From contig CAYPXZ010000011.1 in the NCBI GenBank assembly GCA_964414785.1, positions 1-64,000 of the forward strand: a stretch of 64,000 nt of DNA, in the 5' to 3' direction. The position numbers and the translations under genes were made by a program. Origin of the DNA: Palsa-1447 sp964414785 (GTDB lineage: Bacteria; Verrucomicrobiota; Verrucomicrobiia; Opitutales; Opitutaceae). Below, piece by piece: positions 1-9,023 of the stretch; position 1 is the stretch's first letter, and the number at the start of each line of letters is the position of its first letter. The notes below the pieces were generated by a model. The model was not told the DNA's origin. It saw only the letters and a program-made list of their open reading frames with translations, and made no database searches.

Positions 1-2
1 TG

Positions 3-512
3 AAGCGCCAGGCCGACGACAACATCTGCGAGCGGGTGCGGCCCTTTGGGGTGCGCGCGACGAAGATCTTCGGCAACGACGCCCCTCTGGCATACCGGAC
101 CCTGAAGGGGGAGGTCGAAAGGCTGCGCTCCGGCGACGGACCCGCCCTCGTCGAGGCCTACACCTACCGCTGGAACAGCCACGTCGGACCCGAGGACGAC
201 GGCGCCAACAATTACCGGGCCCCGGGGGAGATGGAGTATTGGAAGGCCAACTGCCCCATCCTCCTCATGGAGGAAAAGCTCAAGGCGGACGGCCTCATCG
301 ACGCCGCGGCCCTGTCGGCCATGGAGGCGGAGATTTCGGCCGAGATCGCTTCAAATTTCGCGTTCGCCAAGGGGAGCCCCTTCCCCACCGACACCGACTG
401 GGCGAGGATGAACATCGAGGAACGGAGCCCCGTTGCGGACAGGCTCCTGGGTTCGGCCGACCGCGGCCGCTTCGACCCGGACCAATCCGAGGCCAAGCTC
501 GGGCCCTACTAA
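3..512 (+). CDS. ThDP-dependent dehydrogenase E1, alpha subunit (5' partial)
   Basis: C-terminal 169 residues of an E1-alpha (pyruvate/acetoin/branched-chain dehydrogenase type) subunit. The frame is open to the window edge, so the GTG at 36 is internal and not a start. The segment LVEAYTYRWNSH followed by acidic residues matches the E1-alpha active-site loop (usually EA-TYR--GHS-SD), and the A--EI--A--FA-----P end is usual for the family. The beta subunit starts 3 bases after the stop, so the two are certainly co-translated as an alpha/beta pair. No E2 lipoyl acyltransferase or E3 follows; methyltransferases and glycosyltransferases do. That suggests a decarboxylating C2 transfer in sugar biosynthesis and not central metabolism (inference). 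An E2 upstream of the window cannot be excluded. Confidence 0.85.
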   Translation, partial: KRQADDNICERVRPFGVRATKIFGNDAPLAYRTLKGEVERLRSGDGPALVEAYTYRWNSHVGPEDDGANNYRAPGEMEYWKANCPILLMEEKLKADGLIDAAALSAMEAEISAEIASNFAFAKGSPFPTDTDWARMNIEERSPVADRLLGSADRGRFDPDQSEAKLGPY

Positions 513-515
513 GCC

Positions 516-1493
516 ATGAGCCGCCAAATCACCTACGCCCAGGCGATCCTTGAGGCCACGGACCAGGCCATGACGCTCTCCCCGGACGTGATCGTGCTCG
601 GGCAGCTCGTGGACACGAAGTCCGGGATCTTCGGGACGACGACCGGCCTCGCAGAGAAGCACGGGGCCGAGCGTGTCCAGGACTTCCCGGTCTCGGAAAA
701 CCTCATGACGGCGACGGCCATGGGCGCCTCCCTGACGGGGCTAAGGCCGGTGATCGCCCACCAGCGCCTCGACTTCATGCTCTACTCGCTCGACGCGATC
801 GCCAACTGGCTCTCCCTCTGGCGGTTCAAGTCCAACGGCAAGTCGGCCATGCCGGTGACGATCCGCACGATCGTCGGCAAGGGCTGGGGCCAGGGACCGC
901 AGCACTCCAAGAGCCTCCACGCGTGGTTCGCGCACTTGCCGGGGATAAGGGTAGCGGTGCCGGCGACCGCCTACGACGCCAAGGGGCTCCTCTTGGAGAG
1001 CATCTTCAGCGAGACTCCCGCCCTTTTCGTGGAGGGGCGGGGCCTCTTCTCGATGAAGGACGAGGTCCCCGAGGAGCCCTACCGGGTGCGCTTTGGCCAG
1101 GCGGTCGTGCGCCGAAAGGGCAAGGACGCCACCCTGGTCGCCATAGGGTCCATGGTGCCGATCGCCATGCGCGCCGCCGCGACCCTCGAGAAGGAGGGGA
1201 TCGACATCGAGGTCGTCGATCCCCGCACGCTTTCACCGCTCGACCGGAAAACGATCTGCGACTCCGTCTTCAAGACCCGACGCCTGGTCGTCGCCGACCC
1301 GGCATGGCAGTCGTTCGGCGCCGCCGCGGAGATCATCGCAACGGTCTGCGAGCACCTGGGCGACAAGCTCAAGTCGCGCCCTGCCCGGGTCAGCCTGCCC
1401 GACAGCCACACCCCGATGAGCATGGCGCTTGAGCCCGAGTACTACCCGGACGAGGCCGACCTCGCCGCCGCCATCCGGGCGGCGCTCGTTTGA
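516..1493 (+). CDS. ThDP-dependent dehydrogenase E1, beta subunit
   Basis: Complete 325-residue E1-beta (transketolase-like) subunit. An N-terminal pyrimidine-binding domain (about 4-180) contains the conserved Glu61 in PVSENLMTATAMG, the position that activates the aminopyrimidine of ThDP. The GLRPV strand and the GKGWGQGPQHSKSLHAWFAH loop match E1-beta enzymes. A C-terminal transketolase-C domain (about 195-315) contains the VVDPRTLSPLD motif. The ATG is 3 bases downstream of the alpha-subunit stop. It would act as an alpha2beta2 decarboxylase on a 2-oxo acid; the substrate cannot be read from the sequence. The neighbours (methyltransferases, glycosyltransferases) suggest a role in making a modified or branched sugar, which is inference. 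Confidence 0.88.
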   Translation: MSRQITYAQAILEATDQAMTLSPDVIVLGQLVDTKSGIFGTTTGLAEKHGAERVQDFPVSENLMTATAMGASLTGLRPVIAHQRLDFMLYSLDAIANWLSLWRFKSNGKSAMPVTIRTIVGKGWGQGPQHSKSLHAWFAHLPGIRVAVPATAYDAKGLLLESIFSETPALFVEGRGLFSMKDEVPEEPYRVRFGQAVVRRKGKDATLVAIGSMVPIAMRAAATLEKEGIDIEVVDPRTLSPLDRKTICDSVFKTRRLVVADPAWQSFGAAAEIIATVCEHLGDKLKSRPARVSLPDSHTPMSMALEPEYYPDEADLAAAIRAALV

Positions 1494-1515
1494 GCCAAAG
1501 GCGCCACCCCGACCC

Positions 1516-2178
1516 ATGGCCTACCTCGAATTCCTGGACCAGGTGCACCGGAGCACCAAGCGCGACTACCTCTCGCGGGTCATGGCCGGCGACAAGGCCG
1601 AGTTCGCGCGCCTTGCGAGGAAGTTCGACGTCGACTACTGGGACGGGAGCCGCAACACGGGCTACGGCGGCTATCACTACGACGGCAGATGGCTGCCGGT
1701 CGCAGAGCGCATGGCCGCGCACTACGGGGTCAAGGCGGGCGACCGCGTGCTCGACGTCGGGTGCGGGAAGGGATTCCTCCTCCACGAGTTCACCCAGGCG
1801 GTGCCGGGGGTGCAGGTATCGGGTCTGGACATCTCCCGCTATGCCCTTTCCCACGCGAAGCCCGAAGTGGCGTCCTTCCTCACGCAGGGGGACGCCGCCT
1901 CGCTGCCGTTCCCCGACAAGTCCTTTGACCTCGTGGTGTCCATCAACACCCTCCACAACCTCCAGCTTCCCGAACTCGAGAGCGCCCTAAGGGAGATCGA
2001 GCGCGTCGGCAGACGCCACAAATACGTCCTCATGGACAGCTACCGCACCGAGGAGGAAAAGGTGAACCTGACCTACTGGCAGCTCACCTGCGAATGCTTC
2101 TTTACCCCAAAGGAATGGGAGTGGGTCTTCGAAAAGGCGGGCTACTCCGGTGACTACGGGTGCATCTTTTTCGACTGA
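1516..2178 (+). CDS. class I SAM-dependent methyltransferase
   Basis: 220 residues. SAM-binding motif I is clear (DVGCGKG, residues 80-86), with the acidic end of strand 2 in SGLDIS and an FDLVVSINTLHNL motif typical of Methyltransf_11/25 domains. The ATG at 1516 is chosen because the longer open frame (from 1429) would run 65 bases into the E1-beta gene and adds a low-complexity Pro/Arg/Ser leader. It follows E1-beta by 22 bases and is probably in the same operon. In a polysaccharide locus it most likely O-, N- or C-methylates a sugar nucleotide or glycan; the acceptor is unknown. Confidence 0.8.
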   Translation: MAYLEFLDQVHRSTKRDYLSRVMAGDKAEFARLARKFDVDYWDGSRNTGYGGYHYDGRWLPVAERMAAHYGVKAGDRVLDVGCGKGFLLHEFTQAVPGVQVSGLDISRYALSHAKPEVASFLTQGDAASLPFPDKSFDLVVSINTLHNLQLPELESALREIERVGRRHKYVLMDSYRTEEEKVNLTYWQLTCECFFTPKEWEWVFEKAGYSGDYGCIFFD

Positions 2179-2210
2179 CCGGCTGCGCAACCCCGGACCA
2201 ATCCACACCG

Positions 2211-2900
2211 ATGACCAAACCCGACGACTCCACGCGCGAGACGCAGTACCAGCGATCGATCGACCTGCTTAAGGAGAAGGGCCTCACGCCCCTGGGGCTC
2301 ATGGCGAACCAGGCATGGCACGACGACCCGAAGCACCTCCTTTTCACGCTGTCGCGCTATAAGTTCGTGGCGAAGATGCTCTCGGGCCGGGAGAACGTGC
2401 TCGAGGTGGGCTGCGCCGACGCCTTCGCGACGAGGATTGTCCGGCAGGCCGTGAGGCGTCTGACCGCCGTCGACTTCGACCCCGTTTTCGTGGCCGACGT
2501 CCAGGCCCGGATGGATCTGGACTGGGTTTTCGACTGCAGGGTCCACGACATGCTCGCCGGCCCCGTCCCCGGCGGGTTTGACGCGGCCTACGCCCTGGAC
2601 GTGATCGAGCACATCAGGCCGGCCGACGAGCAGCTCTTTCTCTCCAACATGGTCGGCTCCCTGACCTCGCACGGCGCGCTTCTCTTGGGGTGCCCGACCC
2701 TCCAGTCGCAGGCCTATGCGTCGCCCCCGAGCAAGGCGGGCCACGTGAACTGCAAGGACGGCCCGGGAATGAAGGCCCTCCTCGGCCGCTTCTTCCACAA
2801 CGTGTTTGTCTTCTCGATGAACGACGAGGTGGTCCATACCGGATTCTTCCCGATGTCCCACTACGTGATCGGGCTCGGCTGCGACGCGATCAAGGCCTGA
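2211..2900 (+). CDS. class I SAM-dependent methyltransferase
   Basis: 229 residues from ATG 2211. Motif I is EVGCADA (65-71) and the post-II region is ALDVIEHI (128-135), the usual D-IEH signature of Methyltransf_23 sugar methyltransferases. The open frame extends up to 2160 but would overlap the previous gene by 19 bases, and residues 1-17 of that version do not look conserved. The C-terminal half has a GCPTLQSQAYASPPSKAGH loop typical of this subfamily, where the methyltransferase follows NDP-sugar or glycosyltransferase genes. It differs from the neighbouring methyltransferase and is not a tandem duplicate. Substrate unknown. Confidence 0.8.
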   Translation: MTKPDDSTRETQYQRSIDLLKEKGLTPLGLMANQAWHDDPKHLLFTLSRYKFVAKMLSGRENVLEVGCADAFATRIVRQAVRRLTAVDFDPVFVADVQARMDLDWVFDCRVHDMLAGPVPGGFDAAYALDVIEHIRPADEQLFLSNMVGSLTSHGALLLGCPTLQSQAYASPPSKAGHVNCKDGPGMKALLGRFFHNVFVFSMNDEVVHTGFFPMSHYVIGLGCDAIKA

Positions 2901-2917
2901 AACCCCATCTTGCCCCC

Positions 2918-3081
2918 ATGAAACGACCCGAGGCCCGTGCAGGGATCCGCGAGGAGCTTGACCTGACGCTCTTCGTCCCATGCCTCAACGAGGAGAGTCG
3001 CGTGGTCCCAACCCTCGAGACCGTGAGGGAGGCGTTGGCCGGACTCGGGCTAACCTACGAGGTCATCGTGGTGGACGACGG
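2918..3081 (+). CDS. family 2 glycosyltransferase (3' truncated by assembly gap)
   Basis: Only the first 55 residues are visible before the N run. They hold the GT2 nucleotide-binding start: a first beta strand ending PCLNEESRV and a second strand ending EVIVVDDG, which is the canonical start of GT-A fold enzymes (usually VVDDGS-DGT). The ATG at 2918 lies 17 bases after the methyltransferase stop. The rest of the gene, and anything between it and the minus-strand oxidase, is lost in the gap. The donor and whether it is membrane-anchored cannot be judged. Confidence 0.75.
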
Positions 3082-3181
3082 NNNNNNNNNNNNNNNNNNN
3101 NNNNNNNNNNNNNNNNNNNNNNNNNNNNNNNNNNNNNNNNNNNNNNNNNNNNNNNNNNNNNNNNNNNNNNNNNNNNNNNNN
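3082..3181. other. assembly gap (100 N)
   Basis: Exactly 100 N, a conventional placeholder for a gap of unknown length. The left flank is a plus-strand GT2 gene and the right flank is the C-terminal end of a minus-strand FAD oxidase. The flanks do not overlap in sequence, so real DNA is missing (at least the GT2 remainder and about 40 codons of the oxidase). Reading frames drawn through the gap have no meaning. Confidence 0.95.
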
Positions 3182-4263
3182 AACGCGAAATCCTGGACAA
3201 GCTCGCCGCCGGTGGTCATGGCCTGCGCCCGGACCCCCGACCCACCCGGGCTCAGGTCATCCTCGGTGATCGACGGCACCAGGCGCTGGAGCGACGCGCA
3301 GAAGCGCCGCTTGCTAAGGGAGCGCAGGAGCTCCCCGGTGCACATGCGCCTGTGCCTCCCCAGGAACCTCCAGAGGCCCGGGAAGGTGGCGGAATCCCAA
3401 AGGTCCGCGAGGTTCAGGTCGCTCAGCCGATAGCCCTCGCGGGCCGTCGCCATGATGGCATTCGGGCCCGCCTCCACCCCGCCGCGGACAAGGCGCGTGA
3501 AGTGCACCCCGAGGAACGGAAACACGGGGTCGGGCACGGGGTAGATCAGGTTGCGGACAAGGCCGGCCCGCTCGGGCCGCAGCCTGAAGTATTCCCCCCG
3601 GAAGGGAACGATCCGTGTCGAGCGGACCTCCCCTGCCATGCTGCTCACGCGGTCGCAGTGCAGCCCCGCGCAGTTGACAATGAAATCGGCGCCAAACTCC
3701 CGGGAGCCCGACACGATGCGCCAGCCCTTGCCGTCGGGAAGAAGGCGCTCGACCCGGCAGCCCGGGTTGAGCGACACCCCGGCCGCGCGCCCGTCCGAAA
3801 CCATGGCCGCGACCACGGCCTCGTAGTCCACGATGCCCTCCTCGGGAACGTGCACCGCCGCGACGCCCGCGGCATAGGGCTCAACCTGGCGGATCGCCGC
3901 CCCCTCGAGCCACCTGAGGCCGAGGAGGCCGTTGCTCTGCCCCCGCTCGTGCAGGGCCCGCAGGCGTGGAACTTCGGACTCGTCGACTGCCACGACAAGC
4001 TTGCCGCAGATCTCGTGCGCAATGCCCTTCTGCCGGCAATACTCCGTCATGAGCCTTATCCCCTGCACCGCCATCCGCGCCTTCACTGAACCCGGTTTGT
4101 AATAGAGCCCGGCGTGGAGCACGCCGCTGTTGTGGGTGCTTTGGTGGCGCCCGAAACCATCCTCCTTCTCGAGGACGGTCAGCTCGGCATCCGGCCTGCT
4201 CCGTGCGAGCTGGAGCGCCGTGGCCAGTCCGACGAGTCCCCCTCCTATGATGCAGATGCGCAT
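3182..4263 (-). CDS. lhgO: LhgO-type FAD-dependent L-2-hydroxyglutarate oxidase (3' truncated)
   Basis: The visible 360 residues start with a dinucleotide-binding site IIGGGLVGLATAL (5-17), followed by GRHQSTHNSGVLHAG (39-53), the substrate/FAD signature of the L-2-hydroxyglutarate oxidase branch of the DAO superfamily. The end (SGVRAQAM) is also family-typical, where about 40 residues normally remain; these are lost in the gap. LhgO oxidises L-2-hydroxyglutarate to 2-oxoglutarate at the membrane, passing electrons to quinone. Homologues occur in polysaccharide loci, so an alternative hydroxy-acid or sugar-acid substrate is possible. The gene is antisense to its neighbours and 76 bases from the next minus-strand gene, which lies upstream of it. 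Confidence 0.75.
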
Positions 4264-4339
4264 GGTGCTCTAACCCCGGCCGAATGGGTGCGCCCTTGAG
4301 TCGGCAGGCGCTCGCCCTTCAAGGGGACAATGGCAGAAA

Positions 4340-6652
4340 TCAAGGACTAACGGACACTTTGAGAAGTTCATCTACGTAGGAATAGGGATCCTTGGAGCCT
4401 GGGTCATAGCACACAAACCTCGCGTTGACGTTGTGGACTCCCGGCTTCGCGAACGTGACCTGGAGCCGGCCCTGCCAGCCCGTGTGCTCGGCGTCATTGG
4501 CCGAAAGCCGCGCGATAAACGTGCCAGCCGGCAGCTCATTGAGATCAAGGTAATCGAGCCTACCGTCGGCACTGAATGCCTCGTAGGCGAATTCGGCGGG
4601 AATCCCCGCCCTCACGGCCTGCGGAAACGCCGCCGAGGTGAGGAAGGGGCCCCTCCCGAACGTGAACCGGAGGTCGCTCTTCGCAAAGCCCCTTGAGTTT
4701 GCCGCAGTCACCCTGGCGGTAAAGGATCCCGCAGTGTGAATGACGCCCTGGATGACGCCTGTCCGCGAATCGAGGCGGAGCCCTTCGGGCAGGCCCTCGA
4801 TCGCATAGCGGACGGGGCTGTAGGCCGCCCTGATGCGGGTGAACAGCGACGTGTCCGCGGACCAGAGGATTCGGTTTGACGACACAAGGACAGGCGCCGC
4901 GGGCGGATCGGAAGGGCCCCGTCCTCCATGGGTCGCGCCTGGCTCCAGCATCTTCGGCAGGTCGACGGCGCTCCCCCTTCCGGCCGACTTTAGCCCGGGC
5001 CGCTCGAAAACCGAGATGGCGAAACCCAGGGCGTCCAGGTCGGCAAGATGGACCAGGTGCTTGTCGCACCATGGGCGTGTGACACCAGACATCGCCTCCA
5101 TCTGGCGGTCGTACGGCCACGCGGCGAAACCCTCAGAGAGCAGGCACACAAAGTCGCTTTCGCCCAGCCGGTCCAGCGCTAGCTTCTGGGTCGTCTCGAA
5201 GAGGCCCGTCGGGAGGGTCTGGAGAAACGGGATCCAATGATGGTGGCGCTCGTACCCAATGACGGAGAAGGCATCGGCGCTAATGCTGTCCGCGATCATC
5301 GTCGCCGCGAGGCGCGGCCGCTGGACGTCGCATTCCTCGGCCCTGAAATAGGCGTAGTCGGCGAGCGCGTTGATCTTCCCGGAATCCTCGGCGACCTTCC
5401 GCTCGTAGGGCTGCCTGAGGACGAGTGCGGTGAAAATGAGGCCGCCCGAAAGGGACGCCGCCAGTCCGACCCACGCCGCGACGTTCGGTCGAAGGCGGCG
5501 CGCCAGGGCCGCGAAGCCGAGGACGGCGAGCCACACGGCGGGGACGAGCATGATGCCGACGGTCTGCGGGGCCTTGGTCGGGTGGACGCTTAGGACAAGG
5601 AACGGCACCAGGAGGAAAGTGAGCGCCGCAAAGGTGGCCCATCCCAGCGAACTGGTCCCGGGCGGCCTCCCTTCCGACCGCGCCCGATGCACCGCCCCCA
5701 GGATCCAAAGCCCTCCGAGCGTTGCCACGGCGAGAATCAGGGCGGCAGGCCCGATCTTGTAGACACTCAGCTCATTTAGGATCCAAAGAACTGAGGCGCC
5801 GGCTCCCATGTGGGAATCCCTGAGGGCCCGTTCGGGGCCGGCCACGTGCCCAATCCAGTAGTAGTTGTAGATCGTGACGCGGTTGATCCAGAAGACGGGG
5901 CCGGCCACGGCGAGGGCAACGACCTTGGAGAGCACGAGGCGCCAGAACCTGGGCCAGCGATCCCGCCGGAGGAGCACCCATGCAAAAAGCGCGATGAAGA
6001 TGAGCCCGAAATAAACCCCCGTGAGGAATCGGGTGAGAAGCGCCACACCGACGGCGAACCCGAACACGGCGGACCCCCGCGTGGACCGGAACCCATCCGT
6101 CGCAACCGCCGCCCCTAGCGCCACCCCGTAGGCGCAGGCCGCCATCCAATCCAGCCGGAAATCGGTCACGGAGCCAGTCTCTCCCGACCAAGGAGCGAGG
6201 AGCGCGGCCATGAAGGCGACGGACACCCAGGAGGCTATGGCGGACCGGGTCGCCCGGCGCACCGCAAGGAACGTGACCCCCTGGACGGCCATGAACCACA
6301 GCATGTTCACGTCGAGCGCCGCCGCCCTCGAGGGGCCTGTGATCGTGAACACAAGGAGCGCCCAGAAATCGTGAAGGGTGCCCTGGGCGGACGTGTTCAC
6401 GAGGGTCTGCCAGACCCCTGCAAGGAACCCGTGGTCCAGGCTGAACTCGTAGCCAAGATAAGCTTCCTTGAGATACTGAATCTGGTCGAACCAGCGCGGG
6501 TAGATCCAAGCCGACTTCCCGTTCAGGTTCTGAAAGAGCACGAACTCGCCCGTCAGGACCAAACCGAGTGCGAGAGCCTGCGCTAGCGTTCGCCGGTAGA
6601 TGGGAACCGCTCCCGGTTGGCCGGACCCGATGGGCTGGACGCTGCTATTCAA
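4340..6652 (-). CDS. large multi-pass membrane protein with C-terminal Ig-like (He_PIG) domain
   Basis: About 770 residues from a TTG start at 6652. The frame stays open to 6880, but that version overlaps the divergent ABC permease and adds about 75 residues with no membrane or domain character, so I prefer the shorter form; the start is uncertain. Residues about 25-430 contain some ten or more hydrophobic segments, with an aromatic, charged first loop (IYPRWFDQIQYLKEAY) in the style of GT-C glycosyltransferases. A soluble region follows. Near residues 608-660 is a putative Ig domain of He_PIG type (YAIEGLPEGLRLDSRTGVIQG read as the usual LP-GL-L---TG-I-G). A final beta-rich segment of about 100 residues ends the protein. 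It likely acts at the outer face of the inner membrane in glycan transfer or recognition (inference). Confidence 0.6.
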   Translation of the reverse strand: MNSSVQPIGSGQPGAVPIYRRTLAQALALGLVLTGEFVLFQNLNGKSAWIYPRWFDQIQYLKEAYLGYEFSLDHGFLAGVWQTLVNTSAQGTLHDFWALLVFTITGPSRAAALDVNMLWFMAVQGVTFLAVRRATRSAIASWVSVAFMAALLAPWSGETGSVTDFRLDWMAACAYGVALGAAVATDGFRSTRGSAVFGFAVGVALLTRFLTGVYFGLIFIALFAWVLLRRDRWPRFWRLVLSKVVALAVAGPVFWINRVTIYNYYWIGHVAGPERALRDSHMGAGASVLWILNELSVYKIGPAALILAVATLGGLWILGAVHRARSEGRPPGTSSLGWATFAALTFLLVPFLVLSVHPTKAPQTVGIMLVPAVWLAVLGFAALARRLRPNVAAWVGLAASLSGGLIFTALVLRQPYERKVAEDSGKINALADYAYFRAEECDVQRPRLAATMIADSISADAFSVIGYERHHHWIPFLQTLPTGLFETTQKLALDRLGESDFVCLLSEGFAAWPYDRQMEAMSGVTRPWCDKHLVHLADLDALGFAISVFERPGLKSAGRGSAVDLPKMLEPGATHGGRGPSDPPAAPVLVSSNRILWSADTSLFTRIRAAYSPVRYAIEGLPEGLRLDSRTGVIQGVIHTAGSFTARVTAANSRGFAKSDLRFTFGRGPFLTSAAFPQAVRAGIPAEFAYEAFSADGRLDYLDLNELPAGTFIARLSANDAEHTGWQGRLQVTFAKPGVHNVNARFVCYDPGSKDPYSYVDELLKVSVSP

Positions 6653-6849
6653 GGGCGGCCGATTGGGAACGGCGCCCCCGCTGCCCTGTGCAGCGGAACA
6701 CGTTGCTCGGTGCAAGGAAACCAGGACGAAGCGTTGCAGGCTTGGGAGCGCGTCATTTCGAGGTGCCGCCACCTTGCCCGAAACCGCGCCGATAAGCCAG
6801 TTCAGGTTGACTCCAACCCCTTCTCCGTGTGGGTGTTGTCGGGCCGACA

Positions 6850-7668
6850 ATGAGCGCCCCAGGACATCCCTCGCCTGCAACAGGCCTAGCCCGTAAACGG
6901 GACCTCTGGTGGCAGTTCACCGTACGGGCCGTTGAGGCGCGCTACCGGGGGAGCTACCTGGGCATCCTCTGGGCGGTCCTCAACCCGGTGCTCATGCTGT
7001 GCATCTATTTCGTCGTGTTCGGGGTGATATTCGGGGGGCATTTCAGGGACCCCAAGGTCGAGACCCTGAAGGACTACGCGATGGCCATGTTCCTTGGCCT
7101 TACCTTGTACCAGCTATTGGCGGAGACCCTCGGGGTCGCCCCGCTCCTGATCACGGGCAACTCGAACTTGGTCAAGAAGGTCGTGTTTCCCCTGGAGGTC
7201 CTCCCCCTCTCCCAGGTGGGAGGGCTCTGGTTCAATCTGGGAATTGGCCTCGTTCTGGCGCTCGGCGGCTCGGCCGTCATCAGCACGGGGATGAGCCTGG
7301 AAGGCCTCCTCTGGCTTCCCGTCATCCTCGCCCCGCTCCTCATGCTCTCGGCGGGCTTGGCGTGGCTCCTGGCTGCGCTCGGGGTCTTCTTCCGCGACCT
7401 GGCGCAGGCGATGCCCTTCATCGCGCAGGTGATCATGTACTCGAGCGCGGTATTCTACCAGCCGAGCCGCATGCCCCCCAACGTGTGGGCCGTCCTGAAG
7501 TGGAACCCGTTCCTCCAGACGGTCGTCCTTTCCCGGGAGGTCGTCCTCTGGGGACTGCCGGTCAACATGAGGGCCCTCGTCTACACTTACCTCGCGGGCT
7601 TCGCCTCGATTCTCGTCGGGCTGTGGGTTTTCCGAAAACTAAGGCCCGCCTTCGCGGACGTGATCTAG
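6850..7668 (+). CDS. wzm: O-antigen/polysaccharide ABC transporter permease (Wzm-like)
   Basis: 272 residues from ATG 6850 (an in-frame GTG at 6829 is possible). It has six predicted membrane spans and the ABC2_membrane family opening: a cytoplasmic amphipathic segment with RAVEARYRGSYLGILWAVLN, then spans including LCIYFVVFGVIFG. KWNPFLQTVVLSREVVLWG near the end is the NP/R motif of Wzm/TagG permeases. The ATPase follows after 11 bases. Together they export a lipid-linked polysaccharide across the inner membrane, so the locus very likely uses the ABC-dependent route. No wzx or wzy is recognisable here. Confidence 0.9.
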   Translation: MSAPGHPSPATGLARKRDLWWQFTVRAVEARYRGSYLGILWAVLNPVLMLCIYFVVFGVIFGGHFRDPKVETLKDYAMAMFLGLTLYQLLAETLGVAPLLITGNSNLVKKVVFPLEVLPLSQVGGLWFNLGIGLVLALGGSAVISTGMSLEGLLWLPVILAPLLMLSAGLAWLLAALGVFFRDLAQAMPFIAQVIMYSSAVFYQPSRMPPNVWAVLKWNPFLQTVVLSREVVLWGLPVNMRALVYTYLAGFASILVGLWVFRKLRPAFADVI

Positions 7669-7679
7669 CCTTCACCACC

Positions 7680-9023
7680 ATGTCCGATGTACCGCTCATC
7701 GAGGCCAAGGGCCTCACCAAGGCCTACAGGATATGGGACAGGCCGTCCTCGCGCCTGTCCGTTCCCATGATGGAGTCTGCGGTGGGAATCCTCCCAAGGG
7801 AGTCTGCGGTCCGCAGGGCCGTCCTTCGGCACGGCTCCTCCAAGTACCGCGACTTCTATGCCCTCAGGGACGTGAGCTTCTCGATCCGCCGGGGCGAGGC
7901 GACGGGCATCATCGGCCGGAACGGTTCCGGAAAGAGCACCCTCCTTCAATTGATCGCGGGGACCCTGATGCCAACCAAGGGGACCGTCGGGGTCTCGGGA
8001 CGGGTCTCGGCGCTCCTCGAGCTGGGCAGCGGATTCAACCCCGAGTTCACGGGAAAGGAGAACGTCTACGTGAACGGCGCCATCTACGGGTTCACGCATG
8101 CGGAGATGGCGACCCGCATGGACGAGATCATGGCCTTCGCCGACATTGGCGACTTCATCGACCAGCCCGTGAAGACCTATTCGTCCGGGATGATGATGCG
8201 GCTCGCCTTCGCGGTCGCGGTCAACGTCCAGCCGGACGTCCTCATCATCGACGAGGCCCTCGCCGTTGGCGACGTGTTCTTCTCGCAGAAATGCTTCCAG
8301 CGGATCCGCGAGATCGTGCACCGCGGGGCAACCCTCATCTTTGTCTCCCACGACATGGGAGCCGTCCAGACTCTCTGCAACCGCGCGCTCCTATTGAACC
8401 AAGGCAGCCTTGTATTTGACGGCGCGCCGGAGGACTGCGTCAGCCGATATTTCAACCTTCACAAGCCCGCCCCGAAGGTCGGCGAGGCCGTGGCAGGCAA
8501 GCATCCCTCGGTCGACCCCGGGGTGCGCAGGGCGATCGTCGCTTCGGACATCGTTCGCACCGCCAAGTCCCGGCACGGGGAACGGGCGCTCGAGGTCAAG
8601 GCAGCCGTCGTGGTCGACGGCCATGGCGCCCCGACGCTCGACTTCGAGATCCTTCACCGCGCCGCCGTGCGCGTCCTCTTCACGGCAAACGCCGACATTG
8701 CGCGCCCCTCCACGGGGATCCAGATCCACGACCGCATGGGCAACCTGGCCTTTGCCGCGGGAACCTCCCAGCTTCGCTTCACCCTGCCGGCCTTGTCGAA
8801 GGGCCAGGAGATCGTCCTTGAATTCCTTGTCGCCCTGAATCTCCAGCCCGGGCCCTACACCCTCTCGATCGACGCAGCCGAATTTGACCAGGACAACCCC
8901 AATGTCGGCGTATTTTATGACCGAGTAGGGGGTTTGGGGCCCTTGAATGTCACTAACCATGCAAGCGGAGCCCTTCCCTTCTACGGAATGGCGCAATTGC
9001 CCATGGACATCAGCTACCTTTAA
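7680..9023 (+). CDS. wzt: polysaccharide ABC transporter ATP-binding protein with Wzt C-terminal domain
   Basis: 447 residues. ATPase domain 1-260: Walker A GRNGSGKST (79-87), signature YSSGM (167-171), Walker B VLIIDE (187-192) and H-loop His224 in FVSHDMG. A C-terminal extension (about 300-445) with DFEILHRAAVRVLF, GIQIHDRMGN and LQPGPYTLSIDAA matches the Wzt_C carbohydrate-binding domain. In E. coli O8/O9a this domain reads the terminal cap of the O-polysaccharide and couples chain termination to export. Its presence predicts that this polymer carries a non-reducing-end modification, and the methyltransferase gene starting directly after the stop is a natural candidate to make it (inference). 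ATG 7680 is chosen; the open frame upstream is a shadow inside wzm. Confidence 0.92.
   Translation: MSDVPLIEAKGLTKAYRIWDRPSSRLSVPMMESAVGILPRESAVRRAVLRHGSSKYRDFYALRDVSFSIRRGEATGIIGRNGSGKSTLLQLIAGTLMPTKGTVGVSGRVSALLELGSGFNPEFTGKENVYVNGAIYGFTHAEMATRMDEIMAFADIGDFIDQPVKTYSSGMMMRLAFAVAVNVQPDVLIIDEALAVGDVFFSQKCFQRIREIVHRGATLIFVSHDMGAVQTLCNRALLLNQGSLVFDGAPEDCVSRYFNLHKPAPKVGEAVAGKHPSVDPGVRRAIVASDIVRTAKSRHGERALEVKAAVVVDGHGAPTLDFEILHRAAVRVLFTANADIARPSTGIQIHDRMGNLAFAAGTSQLRFTLPALSKGQEIVLEFLVALNLQPGPYTLSIDAAEFDQDNPNVGVFYDRVGGLGPLNVTNHASGALPFYGMAQLPMDISYL

Noticed and set aside
36..512. GTG at 36 as start of the first gene
   Set aside because: The frame is open to the left edge and E1-alpha proteins are about 320 or more residues, so this is an internal codon of a truncated gene.
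6807..6835. TTGACT as -35 of a wzm promoter
   Set aside because: No -10-like hexamer at 16-18 bases downstream; the spacing region is GC-rich.
6653..6880. ATG 6880 as start of the minus-strand membrane protein
   Set aside because: It would overlap the divergent wzm start and add about 75 residues with no hydrophobic or domain character; TTG 6652 is preferred, though not proven.
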